From Deinococcus frigens DSM 12807 (GTDB taxonomy: Bacteria > Deinococcota > Deinococci > Deinococcales > Deinococcaceae), in the NCBI RefSeq assembly GCF_000701425.1, contig NZ_JNIW01000017.1, positions 14,453 to 78,452 of the forward strand: DNA of 64,000 nt. Direction: 5' to 3'. The position numbers were made by a program, and so were the translations under genes. The notes under the pieces were generated by a model. That model worked only from the letters and a program-made list of their open reading frames with translations, was not told the DNA's origin and ran no database searches. This document shows, in pieces, positions 19,296 through 27,912 of this stretch (its first letter is position 1; each line of letters begins with the position of its first letter).

Positions 19296-20675
19296 TCACC
19301 CCGGCAGTCCCTCTCCAGGCAGCCGCAACGTCGCCGTGAAACCCCTACCCGGCGCGCTGCTCAGGGTCAGGGTGCCGCCGTGCAACTCGGCGGCGCGGCG
19401 GACCAGCGCCAGGCCCAGACCATGGCCCTCGCCGCTGCGGCTGGCGTCCGGACGGTAGAACGCCTCGCCCAGCCGCGCCAGCACGTCCGCGCCAACGCCG
19501 GGGCCGTCGTCGTGTACGGTGACGCTGGCCGCCGCCTGCTGCTGCTCCAGCGTCACCGTCACCGTTGCGCCGGGGGCATGGCGCACCGCGTTCATGGTCA
19601 GGTTCCAGATCGCCTGGCCCAGCAACACCCGGTCCCCGGAAACCGTGACGGGCTGCGGCGCGATCAGGTCCACATCGGCCTCCGGGGCCAGTTCGCGGGC
19701 GCGGTCCACGGCGTCGGCAGCCAGCTCACGCAGCGGCACCGGGGCGCGGGCCACCTGCGAGGCGTCGCGCGCCAGCAGCAGCAGGTGGTGGGTCAGCGTG
19801 GACAGGCGGGTGATGTCGGTGCCGATCTCCCGCAGGTCGCTGCGGTAGCGCGCGGGGTCCCGGTCACGGGCCAGGCTGCCCTCCACGCGCGCGGTCAAGG
19901 CAGCCAGCGGAGAACGCAGGTCATGCGCGGCGGCCCGGAAAAACGACTGCTCGCGGTCACGGGCGTCGGCCAGGCGGCCAAAGGTGCCCTGCAAGGTCAG
20001 CGCCAGCCGCGCCAGCTCGTCGTCCTGGCCTGCGCCAGGCAGCGGGCGGCGCAACTCGGCTCCCTCGCCCACCTCGCGCGCCGCGTTTTCCAGCGTCCGC
20101 ACCGGGCGCAGCAGCCGCCCGGCCACGAAGAAGCCCACGCCCAGCGCCAGCAGCAGCGCCAGCGGCAGCAGCCACGCCAGCGCCCGCGTGAACGCCTGCC
20201 TGGCCTCGCCCAGCGCCCGCGCGTCCGAGATGACGGTCAGGCGCAGCGTGCTGCCCCGCAGTCTCTGCACGGTCAGCAGTTGATCGCCGCTGATCCCCAC
20301 GCCCATCGGCAGGTCCAGCGGCACCCCTGGCGGAAAGCGGGAGGTATGCACATCCGACAGCTCCCCGCCCTGCACGCCTTGGATGCGGACCTCGAAGGCC
20401 CGGTACTCGCCGCGCGTGTCGGCCAGATTTTCCAGGTCCGCTGGACGGATCGCCACCCCGTCCAGCCCGAACGGCCAGTTGCGGTCGCTGGCCCGCTGCA
20501 AGGCCGCCTCCAGCCGCACCGCGATCACCGCGCTGGTGGTCAGGAGGCGCTCGATCTGTGCCTGGCGGAGGAAGGTGTTGACCGCGAAGAACAGGCCTGT
20601 CGCCACCAGCAGCGCGGCCACCCCCGTCGCCAGCGCCGAGAACAGCGCCAGCCGCAGGCGCAGGGTCAGGCGCAT
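19296..20675 (-). CDS. Sensor histidine kinase (OmpR-type partner)
   Basis: A 459-residue kinase: helix 1 (about 8-30), periplasmic sensor region, helix 2 (about 160-185) followed by HAMP, HisKA with phospho-histidine in FFRAAAHDLRSPLAALTAR, and HATPase_c with NLTMNAVRHAPG, DDGPGVGADV and GEGHGLGLALV. The frame is open upstream to 20891, but the extra residues overlap the response regulator gene and lack domain character; ATG at 20675 gives a normal cytoplasmic start before helix 1. It lies 106 nt downstream of its response regulator on the same strand. Confidence 0.9.
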   Translation of the reverse strand: MRLTLRLRLALFSALATGVAALLVATGLFFAVNTFLRQAQIERLLTTSAVIAVRLEAALQRASDRNWPFGLDGVAIRPADLENLADTRGEYRAFEVRIQGVQGGELSDVHTSRFPPGVPLDLPMGVGISGDQLLTVQRLRGSTLRLTVISDARALGEARQAFTRALAWLLPLALLLALGVGFFVAGRLLRPVRTLENAAREVGEGAELRRPLPGAGQDDELARLALTLQGTFGRLADARDREQSFFRAAAHDLRSPLAALTARVEGSLARDRDPARYRSDLREIGTDITRLSTLTHHLLLLARDASQVARAPVPLRELAADAVDRARELAPEADVDLIAPQPVTVSGDRVLLGQAIWNLTMNAVRHAPGATVTVTLEQQQAAASVTVHDDGPGVGADVLARLGEAFYRPDASRSGEGHGLGLALVRRAAELHGGTLTLSSAPGRGFTATLRLPGEGLPG

Positions 20676-20757
20676 GGGCGGGACGCAAGCAAAAAAGACG
20701 GTAGTGCCTGACCGCACACCACACCGGATGGCGCGAGCATCAGGAGGACACCGATGG

Positions 20758-20778
20758 TAAGGGAGTGCCGCTCCCTCC
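20758..20778 (-). terminator. Hairpin between response regulator and kinase
   Basis: Read on the minus strand, AGGGAG and CTCCCT pair across a 5-nt loop just after the regulator stop. Only two T follow, so it may lower rather than stop transcription into the kinase. Confidence 0.3.
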
Positions 20779-20781
20779 TCC

Positions 20782-21444
20782 TCATTTCTCCACCCGGTAG
20801 CCGCGTCCGCGCTCGCTGCTGATCGCCTCCGGAGCCAGTTTGCGGCGCACGTAGCGCACGTACACGTCCACGATGCGGGCCTCGCCGCCAAATTCCGGTC
20901 CCCACACGCGGTCCAGCAGATCTTCGCGGCTAAACCAGCGCTCGGGCGAGAGGGCCAGCGCCTCCAGCAGCGAGTATTCGCGGCCCGTCACCGCCACCTC
21001 CGCGCCGTCCCAGGCCACCGTGCGGGCCACCGTGTCCAGCGCGCCGCGCCCACCCGCGAAAGCCACCTGCGGCGCAGCCTGGCCCCGCTCGCGCCGTGAG
21101 AGTGCACGCAACGTCGCCAGCAGCTCCGGCACCGCAAAGGGCTTGGCCAGATACGCGTCGCCGCCCAGATCCAGCCCCTGCACCCGGTCCGAGACCTCGC
21201 CGCGCGCGGTCAGGAACAGCACGGCGGCCTCCACGCCGCTGGCGCGCAGTTCGCGGGCGATCTCGAAGCCGTCCATGCCGGGCAGCATCACGTCCAGCAC
21301 GATCAGGGGAAAATCCCCCAGCAGCGCGGCCTCCAGCCCCTCGGGGCCGGTCTGCGCCCAGGTCACGGCGTAGCCCGCCTCGCGCAGCGCCCCTGCCGTC
21401 GGTTCGGCGATGCGCGCGTCGTCTTCCACCAGCAGTAAGCGCAT
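20782..21444 (-). CDS. OmpR-family response regulator
   Basis: A 220-residue regulator: receiver domain ([10 protein letters not shown] acidic pocket, phospho-acceptor aspartate in [17 protein letters not shown] switch Thr, AKPF lysine) and an OmpR winged helix ([33 protein letters not shown]). It is first in the operon with the kinase downstream. Signal and targets are unknown. Confidence 0.92.
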   Translation of the reverse strand: MRLLLVEDDARIAEPTAGALREAGYAVTWAQTGPEGLEAALLGDFPLIVLDVMLPGMDGFEIARELRASGVEAAVLFLTARGEVSDRVQGLDLGGDAYLAKPFAVPELLATLRALSRRERGQAAPQVAFAGGRGALDTVARTVAWDGAEVAVTGREYSLLEALALSPERWFSREDLLDRVWGPEFGGEARIVDVYVRYVRRKLAPEAISSERGRGYRVEK

Positions 21445-21453
21445 ATGGGCGTC

Positions 21454-21459
21454 AGTCTA
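21454..21459 (-). promoter_or_regulatory. -10 box of the two-component operon
   Basis: TAGACT on the minus strand, 9 nt before the ATG at 21444. Confidence 0.55.
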
Positions 21460-21536
21460 CGGGGCGGCGTTAAGGGAGGGTTAGATGAAAACGGGAAGGC
21501 CCGCCTGCACGGCGCGGGCGGGCGATGCGAGGGGGT

Positions 21537-22229
21537 TTAGCGGGAGAAGGGGAGGTTTAAACCGTTGAGACTCAGAGGCTGCGCTGCATTATCGGTCAGA
21601 TACCATCTGGCGTCGCCAAGACTGCCCTTGCGGATGGTTCCCTTCACCGTGATACCGGTTTCACTCGCGCTGATCTGCTGTGAAATGACGACCGTATTCC
21701 AGCCCTTACGAAACTGAGCATCGACGTCGAGTGAAGCCTCTACGAACGGATACGCGCATGTCTGCTGACCTTTCAAAGTCACGTCGCGGTCCACATAAAA
21801 CGGAAGGCTGATCTGTTCAGTGTGGGTGACGTCATCAACGGCGATCTGCGCGATGGTTCCACTCTTCTTGTCCGCAGTAACGGAAAGGTATGCGGCGGTT
21901 GCCAGCGCCTTGGCGTCGCTGACCACGACGTTCTGGGTACAATTTTCTGGGACGGCATCAAGAGCGGGTACCAGAAGGCTGGCAGCAGGCGTAGGTAATG
22001 CAGCAAATGAAAACTTACCATCACTTTCCAGGGCAGTACTGGCTAAGCTTGTTTCAGAGCCTTTGCCTGAACTTAGAGCAAAGACGGTAACTTGACCTGC
22101 GCCGCCCGTCCAGGCGCTGGTGGTCAGAACAGGATTGTTCTCCTTGTCCATGCTTAAACCACCATCGGCCAGCGTGCCGACCAGTTCATTGACGGCGGGC
22201 TGGGCCGGGGGATCACAGGCGACAAACAA
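21537..22229 (-). CDS. Putative lipoprotein with frameshifted signal peptide
   Basis: The long frame begins only at a TTG at 22229 and opens FVACDPPAQ, the end of a lipoprotein signal (LLLLLFVAC just before). The true start is probably ATG at 22269, which follows a leaderless TAAATT box by 8 nt and opens MKPQSILM in another frame. Removing one C from ATGCTGG (near 22246) would join the two into MKPQSILMWLLLLLFVAC, a perfect signal. The mature part has one DGKFSFAALP strand, a cysteine pair and a GWNTV motif shared with the protein at 53501-54238. Either a sequencing error, a real inactivating indel, or slippage. Function unknown. Confidence 0.6.
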   Translation of the reverse strand: MFVACDPPAQPAVNELVGTLADGGLSMDKENNPVLTTSAWTGGAGQVTVFALSSGKGSETSLASTALESDGKFSFAALPTPAASLLVPALDAVPENCTQNVVVSDAKALATAAYLSVTADKKSGTIAQIAVDDVTHTEQISLPFYVDRDVTLKGQQTCAYPFVEASLDVDAQFRKGWNTVVISQQISASETGITVKGTIRKGSLGDARWYLTDNAAQPLSLNGLNLPFSR

Positions 22230-22277
22230 CAGGAGCAGAAGCCAGCATCAGGATTGATTGAGGTTTCATGGCAGGCA

Positions 22278-22283
22278 AATTTA
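22278..22283 (-). promoter_or_regulatory. Leaderless -10 box of the lipoprotein gene
   Basis: TAAATT on the minus strand, 8 nt before the ATG at 22269; supports that ATG as the original start. Confidence 0.5.
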
Positions 22284-22361
22284 GCATGCGGTTCATGCCA
22301 AAGCGCACGGAATGACATCTGTGGAAATCCATCTGCCCGCACGCACATTAGAGCCGAATTT

Positions 22362-22727
22362 TCACCCGCTCAGCCCCCGCCACAGCCCCCATACCAGCAG
22401 CACTATTCCCACCACCACACTCACCCCCAGCGCGGGCAGCAGCCACGGCAGGCGGCGTTGCAGGTCCGCACTGCGGGCGCGGGCGCTGAGCAGCACCGGG
22501 GCGGGCAACGAGCGGGCCGCCAGCGCCAGAATCGCCGGGACCACCAGCAAGTCGTCTCCCAGCCCCAGCACAGGAACCGCGTCGGGAATCAGGTCAACCG
22601 GGCTGAGCGCGTAGGCCACCAGCGCCAGCAGCGCCCCCAGCCGTGCGGACATGGGGGTACGGTTGTCCCACACCGCGAACAGCAGGGCCAGCGCGTCGCG
22701 CCAGATGGGTTTGAGGCGAGTGATCAC
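22362..22727 (-). CDS. YkvA-like DUF1232 membrane protein
   Basis: A 121-residue protein with the DUF1232 core YALSPVDLIPDAVPVLG followed by LGDDLLVVPAIL, and a C-terminal membrane helix (LLPALGVSVVVGIVLLVWGLW). GTG start at 22727. Function of the family is unknown. Confidence 0.8.
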   Translation of the reverse strand: MITRLKPIWRDALALLFAVWDNRTPMSARLGALLALVAYALSPVDLIPDAVPVLGLGDDLLVVPAILALAARSLPAPVLLSARARSADLQRRLPWLLPALGVSVVVGIVLLVWGLWRGLSG

Positions 22728-22792
22728 GTCCCCCTATATGCGGCGGGGCGAAATGAAGTCCCGGCCTCTGGCCAACTGCGGCCACCGTTTGC

Positions 22793-23129
22793 TATGCTGT
22801 GTCCTCGCAGCGGCCCCCCAACTGGCCGCGCCGGAGGACAGAGAAAGCGCGGCTCATTCAGCTCAGTTTCAGGGCGTGAGTCTAGGTGTACCGTGAGGAC
22901 ACCTCCACAGACACGGGAACACGCACACCATACACCTTTTGGCCCCTTCATGGGGGCGTGTGACCTGTGCATCCCCGCTGTCTTGAGGAGCTTCTCTCTT
23001 CTGTTTGGCAACGGGGCGGTTCCGTTTGTGTTAAAGTTCCAAGTTGGTGTGTTGTGCTCAGGCGGCGCAACAGCAAAAGAGGCCACGCCCGGCAGCGTTC
23101 CGGCGGCGGCAGCACAAGGAAGGTAGACG
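22793..23129 (+). promoter_or_regulatory. Promoter candidates and long leader of rplU-rpmA
   Basis: TATGCT (22793-22798) would give a leader of about 330 nt; a second box TAAAGT lies at 23032-23037. The leader can form a hairpin in which GGCCCC and GGGGGC close a TTCAT loop near 22941-22957, flanked by CACAC and GTGTG. A GGAAGG-type RBS precedes the ATG at 23130. No gene is supported in this 400-nt gap. Feedback control by a ribosomal protein is possible but unproven. Confidence 0.35.
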
Positions 23130-23432
23130 ATGTTTGCAATTATTCAGACCGGCGGCAAGCAGTACCGCGTGCAGGAAGGCGACGTGATCCGCGTGGAAAG
23201 TCTGGCGGGCGAGGCGGGCGACACGCTGGACCTGACCCCACTGTTCGTGGGCGGCGACAGCGCTCTGTTCGGCGACGCCGTGAGCAAGTACGTGGTCAAT
23301 GCCGAAGTGGTGGAACACGGACGCGGCCCCAAGATCTACATCCGCAAGTACAAGAGCGGCGTGCAGTACCGCCGCCGCACCGGCCACCGCCAGGATTTCA
23401 CGGCGATTAAAATCACTGGAATCAAGGGTTAG
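23130..23432 (+). CDS. rplU: 50S ribosomal protein L21
   Basis: A 100-residue L21: [22 protein letters not shown] at the N-terminus (in parts [12 protein letters not shown]), [16 protein letters not shown] with the RRxGHRQ motif near the end ([14 protein letters not shown]). It binds 23S rRNA domain with L20. Followed 139 nt later by rpmA, the usual gene order. Confidence 0.96.
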   Translation: MFAIIQTGGKQYRVQEGDVIRVESLAGEAGDTLDLTPLFVGGDSALFGDAVSKYVVNAEVVEHGRGPKIYIRKYKSGVQYRRRTGHRQDFTAIKITGIKG

Positions 23433-23571
23433 TTCTGCCCTGGCCGCAGGCCGGGACCGAGCGGAGCGAGTAGGACGAGATAAGGCTGACGCGCAGCGGA
23501 GCAAGGTAAGGGACTTTTTCCGAGCATTGCGGAGCGGAGCGGCAGCCGAACAACGGGAGAGGTGAAGAGTC
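23433..23571 (+). repeat. GC-rich spacer with repeated GCGGAGC motif
   Basis: Between rplU and rpmA. The heptamer GCGGAGC occurs at least four times (GAGCGGAGCGAG, GCAGCGGAGCAAG, TGCGGAGCGGAGCGGC). The stretch reads as a short intergenic repeat rather than a gene; a GGGAGAGG ribosome-binding site at its end serves rpmA. Confidence 0.5.
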
Positions 23572-23856
<285 letters not shown>

Positions 23857-23872
23857 ATCACGGCGGATGAGC

Positions 23873-23905
23873 AAGAGCCGGACCTGTAAGGGTTCCGGCT
23901 CTTTT
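23873..23905 (+). terminator. Terminator of rplU-rpmA
   Basis: AAGAGCCGGA pairs with TCCGGCTCTT and leads into TTTT. Confidence 0.9.
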
Positions 23906-23925
23906 CTTGATGTGCGGCGGCGGCT

Positions 23926-24777
23926 CTAACCCGCCAACCCTGCCTGCACCGCTTCTTTCAGCGTCGTGGTGGGGCGTCCGATCAGGCGGCCCAGATCGCC
24001 GCTGTCGCTGTGCAATTCGCCTTCCTGCGCGTTGGCGTCGGCATCGGCCAGTTTGTCAGCCAGGGGCGCGGGAAGGCCGAAGCCCTTCAGCATTTCAAAA
24101 TATGCCGTTTCGGGCATGTCCTGGTAGGTCACCGGGCGGCCACTCTGGGTGGCAATCTCGGCGGCCAGTTCCTCCAGGGTAAAGGCGCTGTCGCCTCCCA
24201 GTTCGTAGATGGTGTTGTCCTGATCCGGCAGGGTCAGCGCCGCCGCTGCCGCCGCCGCGTAATCGGCCCTGCTGGCAGCGCTGATTCGCCCATCACCTGC
24301 GCTGCCCGCCAGCGTGCCGGACTGGGCCGCCTGGGCCACGTTGTAATTTTCCATATACCAGCCGTTACGCAGAAATACGAAGGGGACGCCTGACGCGCGG
24401 ATGGCCTCCTCGGTGGTCTTGTGGTCTGCCGCCATCTTCATATCGGCTGTATCGGCGCGCAGGATGCTGGTGTAGGCCAGCGATTTTACCCCGACGGCTT
24501 TTGCGGCGTCCACCACGTTGCGCTGCGGGGTGGCCCGGTCTACAACGTCGTTCGACGAGATCAGCAAAAGCTTGTCGATGCCTTCCAGGGCAGCGTTCAG
24601 GGTATCCGGCAGAGTGTAATCGGCCAGCCGGACCGCTACACCTTTCGCCGCAAGGCCCAGGGCCTTTTCGGGATTCCGGGCAAGGGCGACAATTTCGCTG
24701 GCGGGCGTTCCCCGCTCCAGCAGGACGTCAATGGTCAATTGGCCGAGGTGGCCGGTGGCTCCGGTGATGGCGATCAT
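23926..24777 (-). CDS. NmrA-like NAD(P)-binding oxidoreductase (QorB type)
   Basis: A 283-residue atypical short-chain dehydrogenase of the NmrA/QorB group, which reduces quinones or senses NADP(H). N-terminal TGATGHLGQLTIDVLLERG is the dinucleotide loop; YTSILRADT and LRNGWYMENYN are family-typical. Start: ATG at 24777 preceded by AGGAG with 4-nt spacing, shorter than usual but clear; the frame's earlier Met at 24795 has no such site. It lies downstream of an Rrf2 regulator whose operator-like palindrome sits in the gap, suggesting induction by electrophile or oxidative stress. Confidence 0.85.
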   Translation of the reverse strand: MIAITGATGHLGQLTIDVLLERGTPASEIVALARNPEKALGLAAKGVAVRLADYTLPDTLNAALEGIDKLLLISSNDVVDRATPQRNVVDAAKAVGVKSLAYTSILRADTADMKMAADHKTTEEAIRASGVPFVFLRNGWYMENYNVAQAAQSGTLAGSAGDGRISAASRADYAAAAAAALTLPDQDNTIYELGGDSAFTLEELAAEIATQSGRPVTYQDMPETAYFEMLKGFGLPAPLADKLADADANAQEGELHSDSGDLGRLIGRPTTTLKEAVQAGLAG

Positions 24778-24831
24778 AAAACTCCTGGGGTTCATGCGCT
24801 GAACGGGCGACGAGAGGGAGGCTTGATGAGA

Positions 24832-24850
24832 TGTAAAACTTTTCTTTACA
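24832..24850. promoter_or_regulatory. Operator-like palindrome upstream of the NmrA gene
   Basis: TGTAAAACTTTTCTTTACA, a 19-bp dyad (TGTAA-N9-TTACA; arms extend to AGATGTAAA/TTTACATCT). The same arrangement recurs upstream of the Rrf2 gene. Confidence 0.65.
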
Positions 24851-24876
24851 TCTAGGCTCGAAAAAGGGAGCCAGAC

Positions 24877-25290
24877 TTAGCTGGCCTTGTCATGCAGCGC
24901 GGCGGTGACGTCAGCCAGCGTCGTCTGTGACAGACGGTCTTCCAGCGCAGCCTGGGCCTGAGTAAAGACCTCATCCAGCACGCTCTGGATGTTGGCCCCC
25001 ACCGGGCAGGCGGGATTGGGTTTCTGGTGCATCTTCAGCGTGGACCGGGGCGCGTCCACGGCACGGTACACGTCCAGCAACGTGATCTGATCGGCGCGGC
25101 GGGTCAATGCAGCTCCGGCCACGCCGCGCCGGGTGTCCAGCAGGCCAGCTTGCCTCAGCCGCCCGGTCACGTTGCGGATGACCACCGCGTTGACGCCCAC
25201 GCTGCCCGCGAGATACTCGGAACTGTGTGGTCCGTCTCCCCCATTTAGCAGCGACAGAACATGGACGGCAATGGAATATTCACTGTTCAC
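24877..25290 (-). CDS. Rrf2-family regulator (YwnA-like)
   Basis: A 137-residue winged-HTH Rrf2 protein. HTH segment SSEYLAGSVGVNAVVIRNV, wing LDTRRGVAGAAL. It lacks the three-cysteine Fe-S set of IscR/NsrR but has a single cysteine in NPACPVGANI, as in YwnA/redox-sensing members. GTG start with GGGAGG 9 nt upstream. Its own promoter carries a TGTAA-N9-TTACA dyad, and a matching dyad precedes the oxidoreductase downstream, so autorepression plus repression of that gene is the likely scheme. Confidence 0.85.
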   Translation of the reverse strand: MNSEYSIAVHVLSLLNGGDGPHSSEYLAGSVGVNAVVIRNVTGRLRQAGLLDTRRGVAGAALTRRADQITLLDVYRAVDAPRSTLKMHQKPNPACPVGANIQSVLDEVFTQAQAALEDRLSQTTLADVTAALHDKAS

Positions 25291-25310
25291 CTGCTGACCC
25301 TCCCGAATCC

Positions 25311-25345
25311 TGTAATTATTATCATTACAACTGGTGGATTGTCAA
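25311..25345 (-). promoter_or_regulatory. Promoter and operator of the Rrf2 gene
   Basis: On the minus strand: TTGACA (25345-25340), 16-nt spacer, GATAAT (25323-25318). The -10 box lies inside TGTAATGATAATAATTACA (25311-25329), so a bound repressor would block RNA polymerase. Confidence 0.68.
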
Positions 25346-25387
25346 GCTGTGCCGTTTCGAGCCTTCCCCTCTCGCCCCGCGCGGGTG

Positions 25388-25393
25388 TATACT
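25388..25393 (+). promoter_or_regulatory. -10 box of rpmE
   Basis: TATACT, about 50 nt before the rpmE ATG; no clear -35. Confidence 0.5.
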
Positions 25394-25442
25394 TCTGCGG
25401 TTGCCCGCTACGCACAAGCGACGTGGCGGAGGAGGCACCAAC

Positions 25443-25661
<219 letters not shown>

Positions 25662-25678
25662 GCCCGATTCTTCGGATG

Positions 25679-25706
25679 CGCCCCGCCCATGTGGTGGGGC
25701 GTTTTC
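25679..25706 (+). terminator. Terminator of rpmE
   Basis: CGCCCC and GGGGCG, extended by CC/GG, enclose a short loop and are followed by TTTT. Confidence 0.82.
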
Positions 25707-25739
25707 CGTTGTCGTGGATCAAGCTGGACTGAGGTTTGA

Positions 25740-25745
25740 CATACT
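25740..25745 (+). promoter_or_regulatory. Leaderless -10 box of tdk
   Basis: CATACT, 6 nt before the GTG at 25752. Confidence 0.5.
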
Positions 25746-25751
25746 CCCAGG

Positions 25752-26420
25752 GTGCTTAAGTCTCCCTTCCACGGCGGCCACCTCGAAGTGATCGTCGGCC
25801 CGATGTTCAGCGGCAAGAGCGAGGAACTGATCCGCCGCGTGACCCGCTCGGTCATTGCCAAACAGAATGTGCTGGTCTTCAAGCCTGCGCTGGATGACCG
25901 TTACCACGAGTCTGCCGTCGCCAGCCACGCCGGGCGCAGCGTGCAGGCGCTGGCGGTACGCAATGTGGCCGATATCCGCGCCCACCTGTCTGGCGAGGAC
26001 CGTCTGCTGGGCGCGGAACTGGAAACCGAGAAGCCGCCACTCCCGGATGTGGTAGGCATCGACGAGGTGCAGTTCTTTGAGGCGGAGGTGGTGGCGCTGG
26101 CCCTCGAACTGGCCGACGCGGGCGTGCGCGTCATTCTGGCCGGGCTGGATCTGGACTTCCGCGCCGAGCCGTTCGGTCCCATGCCGCAACTGCTGGCCCG
26201 CGCCGAGAGCGTGGACAAGCTGACGGCCATCTGCACGGTCTGCGGCGCACCGGCCACCCGCTCGCAGCGCCTGATCGGCGGCCAGCCCGCGCGCTACGAC
26301 GACGCGGTGGTGCTGGTCGGCGCGCAGGAAAGCTACGAGGCCCGCTGCCGGGTACATCACGCAGTTCTGGGGCAGCCGCAGACTCAGGACGCTGCCGAGG
26401 GGCGGGCGGTGGGCGTCTGA
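25752..26420 (+). CDS. tdk: Thymidine kinase (type II)
   Basis: A 222-residue thymidine kinase of the salvage pathway (thymidine to dTMP). P-loop [24 protein letters not shown] with the Walker B/catalytic region, [16 protein letters not shown] lasso region, and zinc ligands in [13 protein letters not shown] plus a downstream YEARCRVHH (the fourth ligand position is His). GTG start with leaderless box. Confidence 0.93.
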   Translation: MLKSPFHGGHLEVIVGPMFSGKSEELIRRVTRSVIAKQNVLVFKPALDDRYHESAVASHAGRSVQALAVRNVADIRAHLSGEDRLLGAELETEKPPLPDVVGIDEVQFFEAEVVALALELADAGVRVILAGLDLDFRAEPFGPMPQLLARAESVDKLTAICTVCGAPATRSQRLIGGQPARYDDAVVLVGAQESYEARCRVHHAVLGQPQTQDAAEGRAVGV

Positions 26421-26464
26421 AGACGGCACCGCCCGGCTCAGGCACCGCTGTACCAACACTTCAA

Positions 26465-26498
26465 AGAAAAAGGGAGAGGTCCCAGACTGGCCTCTCCC
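26465..26498 (-). terminator. Terminator of glgC
   Basis: GGGAGAGG pairs with CCTCTCCC over an 11-nt loop; on the minus strand it runs into TTTTTC directly after glgC. Confidence 0.8.
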
Positions 26499-26517
26499 CT
26501 CCGCTTCGCTGTGAATC

Positions 26518-27759
26518 CTAGAACGTGTAGCCCTTGGGCACCACCACCACGCCGCTCTCGGTGACGGTGAAGCCGCGTGCGCGGTCCTCCTCGACGTCCA
26601 GACCGATCTTGGTGCCAGGGGGAATGACCACGTCCTTGTCCACGATGGTGCGGCGCAGGTGCGAGTGACGCCCGACCTGGACCTCATCGAACAGCACGGA
26701 GCTCTCGACCAGCGAGTACGAGTGGGTATGAACACTGCGCCCGAGCACGCTGTCGCGCACGGTGCCGCCGCTGATGATGGTCCCCCCGGCCATGATGGTG
26801 TTAAAGGCCTGACCCTTTCGGCCATCACTTTCATGCACGAATTTGGCAGGGGGCGAGAACTCGCTGCTGGTCCGCAGCGGCCACTCGGCGTTGTACAGCC
26901 CGAATTCGGGGTTGACGCTCACCAGGTCCATGTTGGCCTCAAAGTAAGCGTCCAGCGTGCCCACGTCGCGCCAGTACAGATTCGCGCCGTCCTGACCGGG
27001 AATGGGGTTCTTGTGAAAGTCGTAGGCCATCACGCTGTAACCGTCCGACAGGGCGCGCGGGATCACGTCGCCGCCAAAATCGAAGCCGTCCTCGCCGTCG
27101 GACATGCTGGTCACCAGCAGTTCTTCCAGGGCGCGGCGCGAGAAGATGTAGTTGCCCATGCTGGTCAGGCTGGTGCCGGGCTGCCCCGGAATGCTGGGCG
27201 GGTTCTTGGGCTTTTCCAAGAAGTCCGTGACCTTCCACTTCTCGTCCACATGCATGATGCCGAACTGGTGGGCCTGGTCCTGCGGCATCGGGTAGGCGGC
27301 GATGGTGATGTCGGCGCGGGTGTCGATGTGGGTCTGGATCATGTGCTCGACGTTCATCTTGTAGATGTGATCGCCCGAGAAGATCGCCACATAATCGGCC
27401 TTGTTGTTGTCCAGCAGGTGCAGGTTCTGGTACACCGCGTCCGCCGTGCCCCGGTACCACACCGGCCCCAGTTCCTCGATACGGTACATCTGCGCCGGGA
27501 CCAGCGTGATGAAGTAGTCGCTGAGAAAGGTGCCAAATCTCCAGCCGCGCTGGATGTGTTCGGTCAGGCTCTGGGCCTTGTACTGGGTCAACACGTAAAT
27601 GCTGAACAGCCCGGAGTTGATGAAGTTGTTGATGGCAAAGTCGATGATGCGGTACTTGCTGCCAAACGGCACGGCGGGCTTGGAGCGCTTCTGCGTCAGC
27701 GGAGCCAGCCGCGATCCCTGGCCCCCGGCCAGAATCATGCCTAGTACACGTGGTTTCAT
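26518..27759 (-). CDS. glgC: Glucose-1-phosphate adenylyltransferase
   Basis: A 413-residue ADP-glucose pyrophosphorylase, committing step of glycogen synthesis. Nucleotidyltransferase domain with [35 protein letters not shown] equivalent ([11 protein letters not shown]), SGDHIYKM, and a C-terminal left-handed helix ([16 protein letters not shown]). A GGGGG-type ribosome-binding site precedes the ATG. No other glg genes are adjacent. Confidence 0.95.
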   Translation of the reverse strand: MKPRVLGMILAGGQGSRLAPLTQKRSKPAVPFGSKYRIIDFAINNFINSGLFSIYVLTQYKAQSLTEHIQRGWRFGTFLSDYFITLVPAQMYRIEELGPVWYRGTADAVYQNLHLLDNNKADYVAIFSGDHIYKMNVEHMIQTHIDTRADITIAAYPMPQDQAHQFGIMHVDEKWKVTDFLEKPKNPPSIPGQPGTSLTSMGNYIFSRRALEELLVTSMSDGEDGFDFGGDVIPRALSDGYSVMAYDFHKNPIPGQDGANLYWRDVGTLDAYFEANMDLVSVNPEFGLYNAEWPLRTSSEFSPPAKFVHESDGRKGQAFNTIMAGGTIISGGTVRDSVLGRSVHTHSYSLVESSVLFDEVQVGRHSHLRRTIVDKDVVIPPGTKIGLDVEEDRARGFTVTESGVVVVPKGYTF

Positions 27760-27881
27760 GTCTTACCCCCTGCAAAAAGAAGTGCTGAACAAACGTGGGC
27801 TGAGACGGGAAGGTGGTCCCTCCCATAATGCGTTCCCCGATGATGGGGGCTGAGCTGGAGATTGATCTCGCCCCCACTCTA
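27760..27881 (-). promoter_or_regulatory. Promoter and leader of glgC
   Basis: TAGAGT at 27881-27876 (minus strand) gives a leader of about 110 nt. It can form GGGGGC/GCCCCC (27845-27850 with 27870-27875) or the mutually exclusive CCCC/GGGG hairpin (27835-27848). Whether this switches expression is unknown. Confidence 0.35.
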
Positions 27882-27912
27882 CCCGCGCCGGGCCGGAAAC
27901 TTCAGCCCCGGT

